Shown here: positions 35,006-47,570 of the stretch, piece after piece
How the letters are laid out: every line of letters starts with the position of its first letter
Numbering within the stretch: the first letter of the stretch is position 1
Source: Capra hircus
Lineage: Eukaryota; Chordata; Mammalia; Artiodactyla; Bovidae
Assembly: GCF_001704415.2 (NCBI RefSeq)
Contig: NC_030811.1
Span: 2,824,501 to 2,888,500, forward strand
Direction of reading: 5' to 3'
Length of the DNA: 64,000 nucleotides
Notes under the pieces: generated by a model
What the model saw: the letters and a program-made list of their open reading frames with translations, nothing else
Told to the model about the DNA's origin: nothing
The model's database searches: none
Made by a program: the position numbers and the translations under genes

Positions 35006-36478
35006 GAACAGTTCAGTTGCTCAGTTGTGTCCGACTTTCCGTGACTCCATGAACCGCAGCACGCCAGGCCTCCCTGTCCATCACCAACTCCTGGATTTCA
35101 CCCAGACTCATGTCCACTGAGTTGGTGATGCCATCCAGCCATCTCATCCTCTGTTGTCCCCTTCTCCTGCCCCCAATCCTTCCCAGCATCACAGTCTTTT
35201 CTGATGAGTCAACTCTTCACATGAGGTGGCCAAAGTATTGGACTTTCAACTTCAACATCAATCCTTCCAGTGAACACCCAGGACTGATCTTTAGAAAGGA
35301 CTGGTTGGATCTCCTTGCAGTCCAAGGGACTCTCAAGAGTCTTCCCCAACACCACAGTTTGAAAGCATCGGTTCTTCAGCGCTCAGCTTCCTTCACAGTC
35401 CAACTCTCACATCCATACATGACTACTGGAAAAACCATAGCCTTGTCTAGACAGACCTTTGTTGGCAAAGTAATGTCTCTGCTTTTGAATATGCTATCTA
35501 GGTTGGTCATAACTTTTCTTCCAAGGAGTAAGCGTCTTTTAATTTCACAGCTGTAATCACCATCTGCAGTGATTTTGGAGCCCCCCAAAATAAAAGTCTG
35601 ACACTGTTTCCATTGTCTCCCCACCTATTTCCCGTGAAGTGATGGGACCAGATGCCATGATCTTCGTTTTCTGAATGTTGAGCTTTAAGCCAACATTTTG
35701 ATTCTCCTCTTTCACTTTCATCAAGAGGCTTTTTAGTTCCTCTTCACTTTTCTGCCATAAGGGTGGTGTCATCTGCATATCTGAAGTGATTGATATTTCT
35801 CCCGCCAATCTTGATTCTAGCTTGTGCTTCTTCCAGCCCAGTGTTTCTCATGATGTACTCTGCATAGAAGTTAAATAAGCAGGGTGACAATATACAGCCT
35901 TGGAGTACTCCTTTGCCTATTTGGAACCAGTCTGTTGTTTCATGTCCAGTTCTAACTGTTGCTTCCTGATCTGCATACAGGTTTCTCAAGAGACAGGTCA
36001 GGTGGTTTGGTATTCCCATCGCTTTCAGAATTTTCCACAGTTTATTGTGATCCACACAGTCAAAGGCTTTGGCATAGTCAATAAAGCAGAAATAGATGTT
36101 TTTCTGGAACTCTCTTGCTTTTTCGATGATCAGTGGATGTTGGCAATTTGATCTCTGGTTCCTCTGCCTTTTCTAAAACCAGCTTGAACATCAGGAAGTT
36201 CACGGTTCACGTATTGCTGAAGTCTGGCTTGGAGAATTTTGAGCATTACTAGCCTGTGAGATGAGTGCAATTGTGCGGTAGTTTGAGCATTCTTTGGCAC
36301 TGACTTTCTTTGGGATTGAAATGAAAACTTGACCTTTTCCAGTCCTGTGGCCACTGCTGAGTTTTCCAAATTTGCAGGCATGTTGAGTGCAGCATTTTCA
36401 CAGCATCATCTTTCAGGATTTGAAGTAGCTCAACTGGAATTCCATCACCTCCACTACCCTAAAATTTTTTCCGCCTTC
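35006..36478 (-). mobile_element. BovB (RTE) LINE, 5'-truncated, with RT remnants
   Basis: About 1.5 kb of the BovB 3' half, in reverse orientation. On the minus strand the reverse-transcriptase pieces are visible as VNRELPDVQAGFRKGRGTRD (near 36160-36220), GVLQGCILSPCLFNFYAEYI (near 35850-35910) and the catalytic YADD at 35768-35779, followed by the C-terminal KIMASGPITSREIGGETMET region (near 35600-35660) and the 3' UTR. BovB encodes an endonuclease/reverse transcriptase that copies its own RNA and probably that of Bov-tA/ART2A. Frames 36130-36381, 35744-36055, 35557-35808 and 35376-35624 are separate pieces, so the protein is broken by several frameshifts. Confidence 0.95.
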
Positions 36479-36584
36479 AGATCTTCATCTCAGAATGTTC
36501 CCCGGGGAAACTGGATTACACAGTGTCTTCCGATTTTATGTAATTTCTCCCTAACAGTTTATAAATTACAATAATCATAATTTT

Positions 36585-36789
36585 GAGATTAATGAAAGAT
36601 GGTTGGCAAGAAGTGTCCTATACTAAACTTAAAGCCTTTTATGGTTAAATTAAACCAATGGAATCGATCAATAGAACATAAGGGAAAATTCAGACTAGAC
36701 CCACATTCATTCATATAGAAACTTAGTGTAAAAAAAAATGCCATCTCAAATTACCGGGGGAGTAGATTGTTCAATAAATGGTGTGTTAT
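36585..36789 (+). mobile_element. old L1 fragment, left of the MLT2 insertion
   Basis: GGAATCGATCAATAGAACAT, GACTAGACCCACATTCATTC and GATTGTTCAATAAATGGTGTG are L1 ORF2 RT-downstream blocks. The element continues at 37323. Confidence 0.8.
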
Positions 36790-37322
36790 GTGTGTTAGCT
36801 CTCTGTGGCTGCAGAGCAGCTCATCCCCGAAGTTTGTGTCTTAAAACACCATGGTACACAGGCAGTAAGTATCTCGCATGAATTCTTGGGTTAAGAATTC
36901 GCCGGTGACTCAGTTGAGTGGTTCTGGCTTAATGTCTTCTCTGAGGCTCAGTGCAGCGCTTGGCTGGGGCTTCAACTGAAGGCTGGGGCTGGGGCATCTG
37001 TTTCCATGGTGCTTGTCCACACAAGTGTCTTGAATGCTGGCCATCAACCGGAGACCTCAGTTCCTCCCTATGTGACTTCTCCACAGGGCTGCTTGAGTGT
37101 CCTCACAGCGTGGCATCTGGTGCCCCCAGGGCAATACCCAAGAGAGAGCTATGCAGAAGCTGCAGTCTCCTCCATGACCTGGTCTCAGAGGCCATAAACC
37201 TTGACTTCTGCCACATTCTCTTACTTAAAAGTGAGTCTTTAAGTCTGACCTTCACTCAAGGTGAAAGAAATTAGCCTCACCCTTTGAAGGGAGGAGGGTC
37301 AAAGAATTTAAAACAACCACAG
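36790..37322 (+). mobile_element. MLT2-type ERVL LTR inside an L1
   Basis: Starts TGTGTTAGCTCTCTGTGGCT and runs through GAGTGGTTCTGGCTTAATG, GACTTCTCCACAGGGCTGC TTGAGTGTCCTC and CCCTTTGAAGGGAGGAGGGTC, the block order of MLT2 LTRs, ending near ACAACCACAG. L1 sequence continues directly on both sides. Confidence 0.8.
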
Positions 37323-37945
37323 TGGGAAAATGGATCAACAGCTGTTGAACAATTGACACCAGGATAAATTCCAAAATGGATTAGAAACCTAGAGGCAAGA
37401 ATGATAGAACCCTTAAGTACCAGGAGGATCAATGGGAGAGTTCTTTCCTGGTCTGACGCTGCAAGAACATAAAACATAGAAGCCATGAAATTAATCTGAC
37501 TGCTTATGGTGCTTTTGCCATACAGAAATTTGTGTCTTTGTACACAGTCAAAGTATCAAGTGGGAAGAACACTTGGCTGATAACATCCCAGAAAAGGGGT
37601 TGATTTTCGTAGTATATGAAGTGTCCACAAGTTGCTGTAAAGACTCATGTCTCTACAGGAAAGTGAGAAAATGAGGAAATAAAGAAGGCTCATAAAATTG
37701 GAAAACATGCTCAACTTAAGACAACAAATGCAAATAGAACTATTTTCCGATTCCATTTTTTACCCTCTGATATTGGCACAGATTTGAATGTTTGATAACA
37801 TTGGTTAAAGTAGGGAAAGAGATGCCTGCCTGCCGTCTGTAAATAATAGCTATGGAGGTCAAGCTAGTAATACTTATTAAAACTCGACTCATACTCCTTG
37901 ACCAAATAATTCTCCTAGGAATTGTAGATGATTTATTGTATAAAT
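37323..37945 (+). mobile_element. old L1 fragment, right of the MLT2 insertion
   Basis: TGGGAAAATGGATCAACAGC picks up the L1 ORF2 sequence exactly where 36789 left off, followed by AATTCCAAAATGGATTAGAAACC and later AAAATTGGAAAACATGCTCAAC. Diverged, not open. Confidence 0.78.
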
Positions 37946-37946
37946 G

Positions 37947-38028
37947 GGCTTCCCTGGTGGCACAGGCGTTAGAGAATCTGCCTGCAATGTGAGAGACCCG
38001 GGTTCGATCTCTGGATTGGGAAGATCCT
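37947..38028 (+). mobile_element. Bov-tA SINE, head only
   Basis: Forward tRNA-derived part: GGGCTTCCCTGGTGGCACAG, GACCCGGGTTCGATCTCTGG, GGGAAGATCC. The Bov-A part is missing. Confidence 0.9.
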
Positions 38029-39217
38029 CAGTAGAATAAATGACATGTAGTACAAAGCCCCTGCCCCCCCTCCCCTCCCCCGTGCACGCATGCATGCATG
38101 TGCTCATACACGCACACACACACAAATGGAATTCCTCTCATGCTGATGTGGAAAAAACACCACAATATATTAAGAAAAAGGGGAGAAAGGTACATGTCAG
38201 TATAAATTGACCATTTTTGTTGTGTATGTGTAAAGGATATTTTTACCTGCTAAGAGTGTGAAACCCTAGGTATGTGTTCACTTACCAAGTCAGCCTGATT
38301 ATATCGAGACATATCCCTGTCCACTTCTCGTGTGTAAATCACCATTCATGCTCTGTGTTCTCTCTTTCTGGACAAGTAGATTGTCATAAGAATTGTTTAA
38401 AAGGCATTACCCCTCCCACTTGAGGCCCACAAAACTCACTTCAGGACAAAGGTTTAATTAAGAAATGTGTTTATATCTGTATCGCTAATGTTCAGATGTT
38501 GCTACAGTGCCAGATTCAACAGTGGGCTCCATAGAAGCCAGCTAGATGGTATTTAAAGAGAGCAGATGCTCCTGAACAGAGGAAAGGGCAGAAAATCAAA
38601 AAACAGTGATGCAGGTGGCTCCTGAATTGTGCTTGGGGAGTTTGCATCAGCCATTGGACAAAAAAAACAAAAGCTCCAGCAGGTGCTGCTGTCTGCCCAA
38701 GCCTGGGCTCCTGGAACCTGGACAGATGTGTGCAAACTTCACAGATGCTGGAATGGGAGCCATGCTTCTCTCCCTCATTTTCCTGGCAGGGCTAATATTC
38801 AGCCTCACGTTGTCATTGGACCCAGATAAAACGACTCTCGTATGAACCCTGAGAATGGGGGCCCAGGCTCAGAACTGTCCTGAAAGTTGAGAAGAGGCAT
38901 TTGCTCTGGAGTGTGCCATTGGAGACTGATGCTGGTTAGTCCTGAAAAGCTGGCCTGGGGGCTTTCTCTCCCCTGTGCTGTGATGGAGCTCAGGTTGACT
39001 CAGAGAAAGGCCTGAGACTCAGGAGAGGACAGCAGAGGATGAGGGCAGTCCCTGGTACCGCAGCTGGACTTCTCTGGGGACAGACTCTGCGATGGAGGCA
39101 AGCATGCAGGGCAGTCCCTGGGATGTGCCCTTGGGAGCATCCTTGCAGGGGAGCAAGGGAAGCAGGGCTGGGCAGAGGGACAAGGGGACCCAAAGGTAGT
39201 CCCCACAGAGGTTCAGC
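38029..39217. other. unassigned DNA
   Basis: C-rich then CA-rich low complexity at 38058-38125. 38130-38250 may be a decayed LINE 3' end. No exon recognised. Confidence 0.4.
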
Positions 39218-39238
39218 AAAAAAAAAAAAAAAAAAAAA
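39218..39238 (+). repeat. A21 tract
   Basis: Twenty-one A residues. It could be the tail of a retroposed sequence lying to its left, but no parent transcript was recognised there. Confidence 0.9.
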
Positions 39239-40905
39239 GGCCTTGCCCTGGAGTCGATAAGTGTTTCCACAGAGTGCACACTCATGAAGTTGGAGAATTG
39301 TCAGTGAAGTCTGTTGAGTTGAGCTACCAGAGCAGGTCCCGAGGCATGTGCATCCTCCTTGCCCTCACCGTGATGGAGGATGGCACCTTTTTTTAAGAGA
39401 AAGGGAGCTAGCCTGTGTCAGTTTTGCCAGCATCAGGAGGATGCCCTTCTGGAATTTTAATTGCTCCCTCAGGAGTGAGCAGCAGCTCCCAGAAATGTCA
39501 CTGAGTCCTGAATAGCCACAGGAATAACTGATATTGTCAGTTACCCTTCCAGTGGTGAGAGAAGCCCTTTATTCTTTAGGAGAAAGCAAAAATAGACTGG
39601 TTTCACAGACTGAGCCCAGAGAGAAGGCAAACCGAAGACTGAGTAATTATAAATGCAGTCGTCAGTCCCTCACTAGACATGGCGCTGGATTAAGAATTTG
39701 TACCGTGAATCCAGAGCTCTGGTTACTGTGGTAGTATAAACACCAGCAGACTGGACGGGGAGATACTTGCACTGAATTGGGCATCAGGCCGTGCGTGATT
39801 AGAGGATGAGGCGGTCAGTGTGGAATCTCACAGCTACAAACAAGCAGAGCCTTCCAGATTGAGTCTCTGTATGCACGCAGAAATAAGGTGATCGCTCCAT
39901 GAATAGGCCACAAAGACAACCTGAGGTACCCGGTGCTGCCCACCTGTCCCTTCCCCCACACCGGTTTTGCAGGGCGCAGCTCCCTGGGTGTGGAGGTGTG
40001 CTCCTGCTCTTTGGGCCTGATGTCTAGGTGCTCACCTTCCTCCACAGCTAGCCACTGCTTGGATCAGAGGCTCCTCTGACTCCAGAGCTATTTCCCAGCT
40101 TCCTCTGCGTCTCCGCGGTCACAGAGCAGCAGCCCAGCCCAGATCTCCTGTGCTCACGGCTCCCGTTCCCTTTCTGCAGGGTGGAGCCAGCGCCTGCCTT
40201 GTAATTCTGAAGTGAGAGCGTGCAGGGGAACTGTATTTATTTTGGAACTGTAAAACAATGTTAACATCGTGTCATGGTCTTTAAAATCAGTTCTTCGCAA
40301 ATTCAGGCTGGGGACTTGGAACCTGGGCAGCGAACTCGTTTGTAGGGAATTGGAGGAAACCCATCTGGATGGCGCAACTCACATACTGTGACCAGAGAAC
40401 ATAGCAAGTGATGCGAGACGGTGGCCCAGGTCAGTAGCCATGCCCTCGGGTCTAGTGAAGAAGTCTCCAGTGACGACAGCCTCAGAACCTGCAGGAGCCC
40501 CAGCCAAACCCATGCTCGTTGCCTCAAGGGGAACATGTGTTTGTGCTGAAAGCAGATAGCGCCCCCGAGTCTTCCATGCTCGACTCCAGAAGCCTGATTC
40601 CACAGGCATTGGGCGTGAACAGGTTGTCTTTGCCAGAACTTTAGCACGAAACTGTCCCACTCAGACTAGAAAAATTTTTCCATGATGGGGATGGGGTTGG
40701 GGGAGACTACAAATGTATGGGGTAGAAACAGAAGGACTTTACGTGTCAGGTTCCTGCTAAACCCCCGAGTGGGGACACGCGGCAGGCCTGTTCGTGGCCA
40801 GTGGCGCTTTCGTCTGACTGCATGCAAGAGCTTCCCGGGAGGAGCTTCAAAGAGTGAGTACGCAGGCTGTTGGACACATGGCCATGATATGCAAAAATAA
40901 GCTCA
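39239..40905. other. unassigned DNA
   Basis: About 1.7 kb with no recognised repeat or exon. Confidence 0.4.
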
Positions 40906-42105
40906 ATGGTACCTCATATGATACAAAAAAAAAACAACTAAAAGTGGATCGAAAACCTAAATGTAAGAGCTGAAATTATGAAAATCAGAATAAAATGGTT
41001 TTATCTTTATGACCTTAAATTTCTTGATGGATTGTTAGATATGGCACAGAAGAACAAATGATGGAAGCAAAAATAGATAAATTGGACTTCACTGACATTA
41101 AAAACTTGTGTAGCAAAGGACGTTATCAAGGAAGTGAAAAGACAGCCAGCAGATTGGGAGGAAATATTTGCAGGTCATATGTCTGAAAAGGGTCAAGTGT
41201 ATAGAATTTATAAACAGCTCTTACATCTCACAATAAAAAGACAACCCTATCTGAAGTTGGCAAAGGACTTGAACAGACATTTCTCCAAAGAAGACGTGCA
41301 GGTGGCCAATAAGCCCATGGAAGGATGCCCCAGGCCCCGAGGCATTAGAGAAACATCAGTCAAAACCACAGTGGGGTGTGAGGTACCACTTTGTGTCTAC
41401 TGGGTTGGTGAGAATGAAATAACAAGAAACAAAACAGAAAGCAAGTACTGGTAAGGATGTGGAGAAACAGGAACGCTTACACGTGGCTACTGAGACTGTA
41501 AACCAGTCCATCCTTATAGAAACGGTTTAGCTGTTTCTCAGGAAGTTAAACAAGATTACCATATGATTCAGCAGTTCCATTGCCGTGTATATACCCCAAA
41601 GAACTGGAAATGAGGACTCCGACAAACACCTGTTACTGGATGTTCAAAGCAACACTATTCCCAGTGGCCAAAAGATGGAAACAACACAAGTGGCCGTTAG
41701 CAGACAAATGGATGAACAAATTATGGTATCCACAGACGTTGGAATGTTATTCAGCCATACGAAGAGTGAAGTATGGATACATGGTCCAACGGGGATGAAC
41801 CTCAAAAACTTTATGCTGAAAGTGAAAGAAGCTAGGCAAAAGAGTCAAAGTTACATACTGTATAGTTCTGTTTGTGAGGAACGTGCGGAATAGGTAAATC
41901 CGTAGAAGCCGAAAGCAGGTTGGTTGCTGTCGGGAGGGAAGGTGGCAGTTCACCGCTTGATGGGTACAGGGGTTTATTTTGGGGAGATGGAAATGTTTTG
42001 AAATTATATGAGGGTGATTCTTACATTGGGTGTTGCTGAGTTGTTTGCTTTAGTTAATTTTGTGTTACGTGAATTTCATTTCAGTAAAAACAAGTTTACC
42101 CTCAA
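40906..42105 (+). mobile_element. old L1 3' end, sense
   Basis: ORF2 end and 3' UTR in order: AACTAAAAGTGGATCGAAAACC, GATTGGGAGGAAATATTTGC, CATTTCTCCAAAGAAGACGTG, GGAAATGAGGACTCCGACAA, CAACACTATTCCCAGTGGCC, GGAATGTTATTCAGCCATACG, and a final TGTGTTACGTGAATTTCATTTCAG. The frames 41134-41454 and 41585-41893 are decayed ORF2 pieces. Confidence 0.9.
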
Positions 42106-43189
42106 GACCAGTTGAACTCAGAGGAACAGGGTCAGGCATCAGTATTTTTATTTTTTTAAGTTCTCCAGGCGATAAGAACTTGTAGCTGAGACCTGCAGAT
42201 CTAGATGGAAATAAATGTTGCCGTCCACGTTCCAGGCATGTCACCGGAGGGGGAATGGCTGCCGCACTCACAGGGCACGCTGTCTCACTGATTACCACGG
42301 GACCCTGGCTGCGGCCACCCTGGCAGGCTCCTTCCCCTTCTTATGGCGCTGGCTAAGATTCTAGAGTCGCACTGTAGCTTGGCAGTTGAAGGGCGCCACC
42401 CACCTAGAGGAAAGAGGAATTGAACTGTAATGAATGTGATAATTTGAGCAAGTTCAAGTTTGTGGGTTGACCTTAAGTGCTGTATGTCCTTGCACATTTC
42501 ATTTCTGCACATGCTTCCTTACACTCTGAAGTTCTGCAGGGTGTTGCTGAGGGGAATGGAAGTCAGCAGCCATTCAGTTAACACGTGTATTGAGCGTCTC
42601 CTGAATACTGGACAGACACTGTTCCAAACATGAGTTTAAACAGTTTGCAGATGATCGCCTTTTTACATTCTAGTGGGCACGCACCTGGGACCTTTGTCTG
42701 TATTCTACTTGCCTACAGCCCATGTGGCTGCTGTGTCTGTGTTCAGTTGGAGGAGTCTCTGTCCTCCCTGCGGTTTCCCTCTGGTGGATGAGATAACCTC
42801 AAGGTTACAGTTTAATTGCCCTGTCAGCCTTTAACCAGCTTGTGACACTTTTGTGTAATAATCTCTAAAACAGCCATCCAGAGTAAGGTTGGCAAACTTG
42901 CTAAAGGGCCAGATTAGTAAATATTAAACCCTTCATGGATAAAGAGGCAAAACTGAGGGTGCTGGCTTGGTACTTAGAGGATCCTGTAAAATGTAAACAT
43001 CGACAAATGTAGAAGCCATTGTTGGCTCAGCCCTGTGACAAGCAATGGGCTCTGGAGGGTCTTCTTGCCAGAAAGTGGATGTGGCAGCTTAGATAACAGC
43101 CTCCAGTCCTACTCTAACCTTTTGTCTTAGAACAAGTTTGGGGTCCTTGCAGCGGGCCGGGCTGCCACAGGAAAGCAGTTAATAATTCC
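42106..43189. other. unassigned DNA with old repeat scraps
   Basis: A possible MER5-like scrap at 42135-42180, an L2/MIR-type block at 42570-42690 (CATTCAGTTAACACGTGTATTGAGCGTC-like) and a possible hAT-type remnant at 42882-43045 (GGCAAACTTGCTAAAGGGCC, AGATTAGTAAATATTAAACC). The rest is unassigned. Confidence 0.45.
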
Positions 43190-43365
43190 TTGTTGGGAAG
43201 GGTGGGGGGCCGTCCTGCACATGTTACCAGCATCCCTGGACTCTACCCGTTAGATGTCAGTAGAGCACCCCTTCCCCCCACCAGCCCCCATTTTTAACAA
43301 CAACAGATGTCTCCAGGTGTCTCCAGGCACCCCACAAATTCCCTAGGGCAGAATTTCCTGATGGA
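43190..43365 (+). mobile_element. MER20-like hAT-Charlie element
   Basis: GGGGGGCCGTCCTGCACATG, CCAGCATCCCTGGACTCTACCCGTTAGATGTCAGTAG-type block, ACAACAGATGTCTCCAGG and a GGGCAGAATTTCCTGATGG end follow MER20 in order. Confidence 0.8.
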
Positions 43366-43531
43366 ATCTTAGAGATTCAGAGGGCAGGCTTCTGTAGGTT
43401 TTTTCCAGAAACTATTCTCAGTATTTCTTAAAACTTATTTGGCTGTAGATAACGGAGCACATACGTTCACACAGTAGCTATTAACATTCCTTGGAATTAG
43501 GGTTTTATGAAACACCTTGAAAAGGGCAGCT

Positions 43532-43740
43532 TGGGCTTTCCTGGTGGCGCAGTTGGTAAAAAGTCTGCTTGCAATGCAGGAGACCCAGGTTCGATCCCTG
43601 GGTCGGGAAGATCCCCTGGAGAAGGAAATGGCACCCCACTCCAGTATTCCTGCCTGGAGAATCCCATGGACAGAGGAGCCTGGGGGGCTACAGTCCATGG
43701 GGTTGCAAGAGTCTGGACACAACTGAGCAACTAAACCTAC
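43532..43740 (+). mobile_element. Bov-tA SINE, full length, close to consensus
   Basis: Forward copy, head GGGCTTTCCTGGTGGCGCAG, body GGCACCCCACTCCAGTATTC and tail GACACAACTGAGCAACTAAAC. One of the least diverged copies in the window. Confidence 0.94.
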
Positions 43741-46088
43741 CTGTCCCCATCCATAAGGGTTATGGTGGAGGGCCGTGTGGGTGGTGCACCATACTGCCAA
43801 GTGTTACTTGGAGAGAGGGCAGCAGAGCCCTTTGCTGAAGCAGGTACAGTGAGGGGCATGGCTCATCTCCCGAAGCGTGCTTTCCTTCAGACCTGGGAAT
43901 TCTCTACTGCGGGTGAGTGTGAAAGAGTAGGTGTGCCTGGAGACTGGGCATGTTGGTGTTGGGACGGTTTTCATTCTCTTCCCGAGGTGGAAGACTAGGA
44001 GGAAGTCCTATCTGTGTCCTCCTGGGACCCCCATCCCCCACGCAGCACCCAGATGCTCTCCCCTAACTGCAAACCCTTGGGAACACTTTTCTTCTACTTC
44101 TGAGGCTTCAACTGGTGTCTTAGAGGCCATATTTCACTGTAGAAGAATGTGAGGTGATTCCCCTTCCCATCCCAAACGCCAAGAACAGTCTCGAGTCTGC
44201 TAAGGGGAACATGGCTGAAGGTTAGCAGTATCTATCCAGGTGAAAGCTTGTGCATGGACTCACGCCCACGTGTCTCAGCTGGACTTCATGTGAAGTGTGA
44301 GAAGCTGCTTTTCTGCTGTAGATCTTGGGCCCAGGCAGGAAGAGTTGAGGGGTTGACAAGTTGTTTTACTCCATACAAATGTACTGTTTCTGCCCTACAC
44401 AGGGCGTTAGAGAAACCAGATGTATCCCCTTGAATATTTATGGTCGCACAGCTTCTTCCATGAATAATTCATCCCGAACAGCACTGTCTACCCATCAGCA
44501 AGGCTGCCCAGGCGAGGAGCAGGCACAGAAAGGCTCGCTCCTCCCCTCCCTGGAAGTCCCAGCGCCTGAAGCAGACAGATGGGGAGCCACACGCCTTGCT
44601 TGGATCACCCTGTGACAGATAATAAAACACACTTTGTTGGAATTTTCTGCAACAAGCCTTTATTACTTTAATAAATCACGGGGGGCAATCATCAGGAAAA
44701 GAGCTGTGCTTTTCCAGCCAGACTTCTAAGAGGAACATTTGGCTGCTTTTGTTATTATGGGGCCAATATTGTTGCTAAATTAGTCTGTTTTGAATACTAA
44801 GGAAGCTTTCTCCCTTCTAGAAGTCAGCTCTGTCTCTGGGTGAAAAGCTCTCAAAATTACACCTTTGTTTTTGATTGTGAATTATAATCATTGCCAGAGT
44901 GTTAGAAGATATTTTAAAAGGTAGGATAAAAAAGTCACCGGTAATCCTAACACCTGGAGGAAAAATATCCTTTATGTCTTGCTGTATGGCTTTCTAGGAT
45001 GTACGACCTTACATATATAAGTGTGTGCTTAAAAGTAGTGTTAATATATTGTTGGTTCTCAGAAATATCATTCAGTAGAAATATATTGTCCTCACTTCCT
45101 GTAATTTACACAGACACAGTAGAGTGACTCCATGGCCTTCCATTGTATATATTTTTCTGTGAGGTTTTGTCAGATTCCCTGCTGATTAATAGTCATGTTG
45201 CTCCTACTGTTTTTCTACTGTTAAAGTGTTGCCATGTCTTGTGAGGGCTTCCTTTTGTCCCCCTGCCCCATGGTGATAGGGGAATGTGTGTGTCCGCAGA
45301 TGTAACCTTGTCCCACTTCACTCCAGTGAATGTGGACCAGCCAGTTATGGCGTTTTGATCACTACACCTAAATTTTGTAGTTTCCTCCCCACTGTGAGAC
45401 CCAGAAGCAGAAGCAGTAAGAAGGGATCACAGGATAACCATGCCCAGGCCAACTCCTTGTGGGGTTGGTGTCCTGCTCAAAGAAGTGGTTGGGAAATTAG
45501 TCACATGATCGCTCTGGGGAGCTCAGCCTCTGTTATGGGACTTTTTTGAACTGAGGATGTGAGCACTTTGGATCTGAAACCCACAAACACTGGATTTTGA
45601 TGTAATATGTTTTCCTGGTGTTGATGGCTTTCCAGATTGTCTTCTTAATAACTTACAGCAAAGAGTGTCAGAGCTTTCAGTAACAGATGTGAGCGGAGCA
45701 GGGTCACAGGCCAGGAGAGGCCTCTGGGCGTGAACTCCACGGGCAGTCCCGCTGTCCGCTGCTGCTGCTGCTGCTCTGCGTCCACCTGCTGCCCCCAGCG
45801 CATGCTGACCTCCTGTGACACCTCGAGGCCAAACCCCCTCCAGCCCGGGCTCACCAAGACCCTGAAGACACTGCTTCCCTCCAGTGTCACTGAACTCAGG
45901 TCCAGCTGCTTGCCACTCAGAAGCCTGTGCTTGAGAGGCAGGTGCTGGCGGAAAGGAAAGGTTGCTTTATTTCAGAGGCTGGCAACTGGGGGAGAAGGCA
46001 GACTTGTGTCTGAAGACCAGCTCCCCACTTACAGTCAGTAGGCAAAAGCTGTTAAGAAGAGCATATGTATGTGTGTGTATATATATTT
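43741..46088. other. unassigned DNA
   Basis: About 2.3 kb. A short CTG run (CTGCTGCTGCTGCTGCTC) lies near 45761. 44640-44900 is AT-rich, repeat-free and would be worth a conservation check. 44930-45240 may be a decayed LINE. No exon recognised. Confidence 0.4.
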
Positions 46089-46260
46089 CCTTATTTGGCT
46101 GTGTCGAGTCTTAGTTGCAGCAGCCGGATGTTTGGGCTTCTCTCTAGTTGCACCTGGGCTCCAGCGTGCACAGACTCGGTAGCCCTGTGGCATGTGGGAT
46201 CTTAGTTCTGGGACCAGGGATCAAACCTGTGTCCCCTGCATTGGAAGGTGGAGTCCCAAG
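46089..46260 (-). mobile_element. CHR-2-like tRNA-derived SINE, antisense
   Basis: CTTATTTGGCTGTGTCGAGTC TTAGTTGCAGC, then GTGGGATCTTAGTTCTGGG, ACCAGGGATCAAACCTGTG and CCTGCATTGGAAGGTGGAGT follow the reverse complement of the tRNA-derived SINE. Confidence 0.85.
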
Positions 46261-47419
46261 GGCAAAACCTTTTAAAGGGGAGTTTTAAGGGTGCACAAGT
46301 GGAGGGACGAGGCTACATACGGAAACAGCACAGGCAGCTCTGATAGTCATCTTGAAATTGATCATAGTGGTTTGATCAGTGTCATCTTGAGTGTTTTAAG
46401 TGCACTTAATCCTCATTTTCGGGTTGGTTGCTTCCCATTTCTGAGTCTGTTTCTCAGGACTGTGGCAGCGTATGTCATGGCTATCGTCTGCTCACTGTAT
46501 AGTTGGCTTCTCCCACTTGGAGGGGTTTCAGTGTCTACAAAATAGCTCACAAGATACAGCTCAGAATATTACGTATAGCCTTGAGGAGGAAATAAAGGTC
46601 CTTGACTGTGTTTAATGACTATTATTAGTTGGTCTTGTTTAACTGATTTTCCTTTGTTTTTGTACTTTCCCATTTCTCTGCTTAAGTTTATTTCTTGACT
46701 AAATCTTTTCTGCACTCAGAAGGCAGGCATAGGACATGAGGACATGAGAGAGGCCTCACAGCTCCAATTCACCAATGTAATTCTCTTAAAAATTAGATCA
46801 TATCACTGCTTCTAGGGTGTGCTGGCTGTGTGCCTTCAGACATGGATCCTGATGGAGACAAACCCCGACTTGTTTTCACACTTTAGAGGCTTGATCATAA
46901 AATAGGCGTCTCAGTCCGCAAGTCTCGTCCACCCCTTCCATTCTTTCCCAAAGACTCAACCAAAGACTCTTTCCAAAGAAGAGATCCCCTCTCCCTAAGC
47001 AAAGCCCATTTTCATCTTCCAGAAATACTGCAGAGAAATGAACAGGGAAACCAAGAAATAACTTCCTGAGGATGTCAGCACTTCTGGGTCATATTCTCAG
47101 CTGGACTTAAGAGCAGGTACTCAAGCACAAGCACCACCTTCTCAGAATGTCTTCTTTTCGGAATAGAAAGCTTTTCATAGCTTCCTGGGAACTCATCTCC
47201 ATGTGGCAGTGGGAAGAACAAGTAGAATATACACATTTTCAAGCATTCCTTAAATATTCAAGCATTTGTTGAATGGAACCAAATGGACCTTCAAAAATAC
47301 TGAGGCAATTTTTCACCCTCACCAACTGGAAATGAGGGTGCTCACAACCATCCCAGCACTGAGCGTGGCTCATTTATGCCAAGATGTTAAAATTCTTTCA
47401 ACTTTGGGATTCTTTTATT
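46261..47419. other. unassigned DNA
   Basis: No recognised repeat or exon. Confidence 0.4.
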
Positions 47420-47570
47420 GGAGTTTCTCTGGTGGCTCAGATGGTAAAGAGTCTGCCTACAATGCAAGAGATCTGGGTTCGATCCCTGGGTCAGGAAGAT
47501 CCCCTGGAGGAGGGCATGGCTACACACTCTGGTATTCTTGCCTGAAGAATTCCATGGATAGAGAAGTTTA
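47420..47570 (+). mobile_element. Bov-tA SINE, 3'-truncated
   Basis: Forward copy: GAGTTTCTCTGGTGGCTCAG head, GGGTTCGATCCCTGGGTCAG, and a diverged Bov-A part that stops near ATGGATAGAGAAG. Confidence 0.88.
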
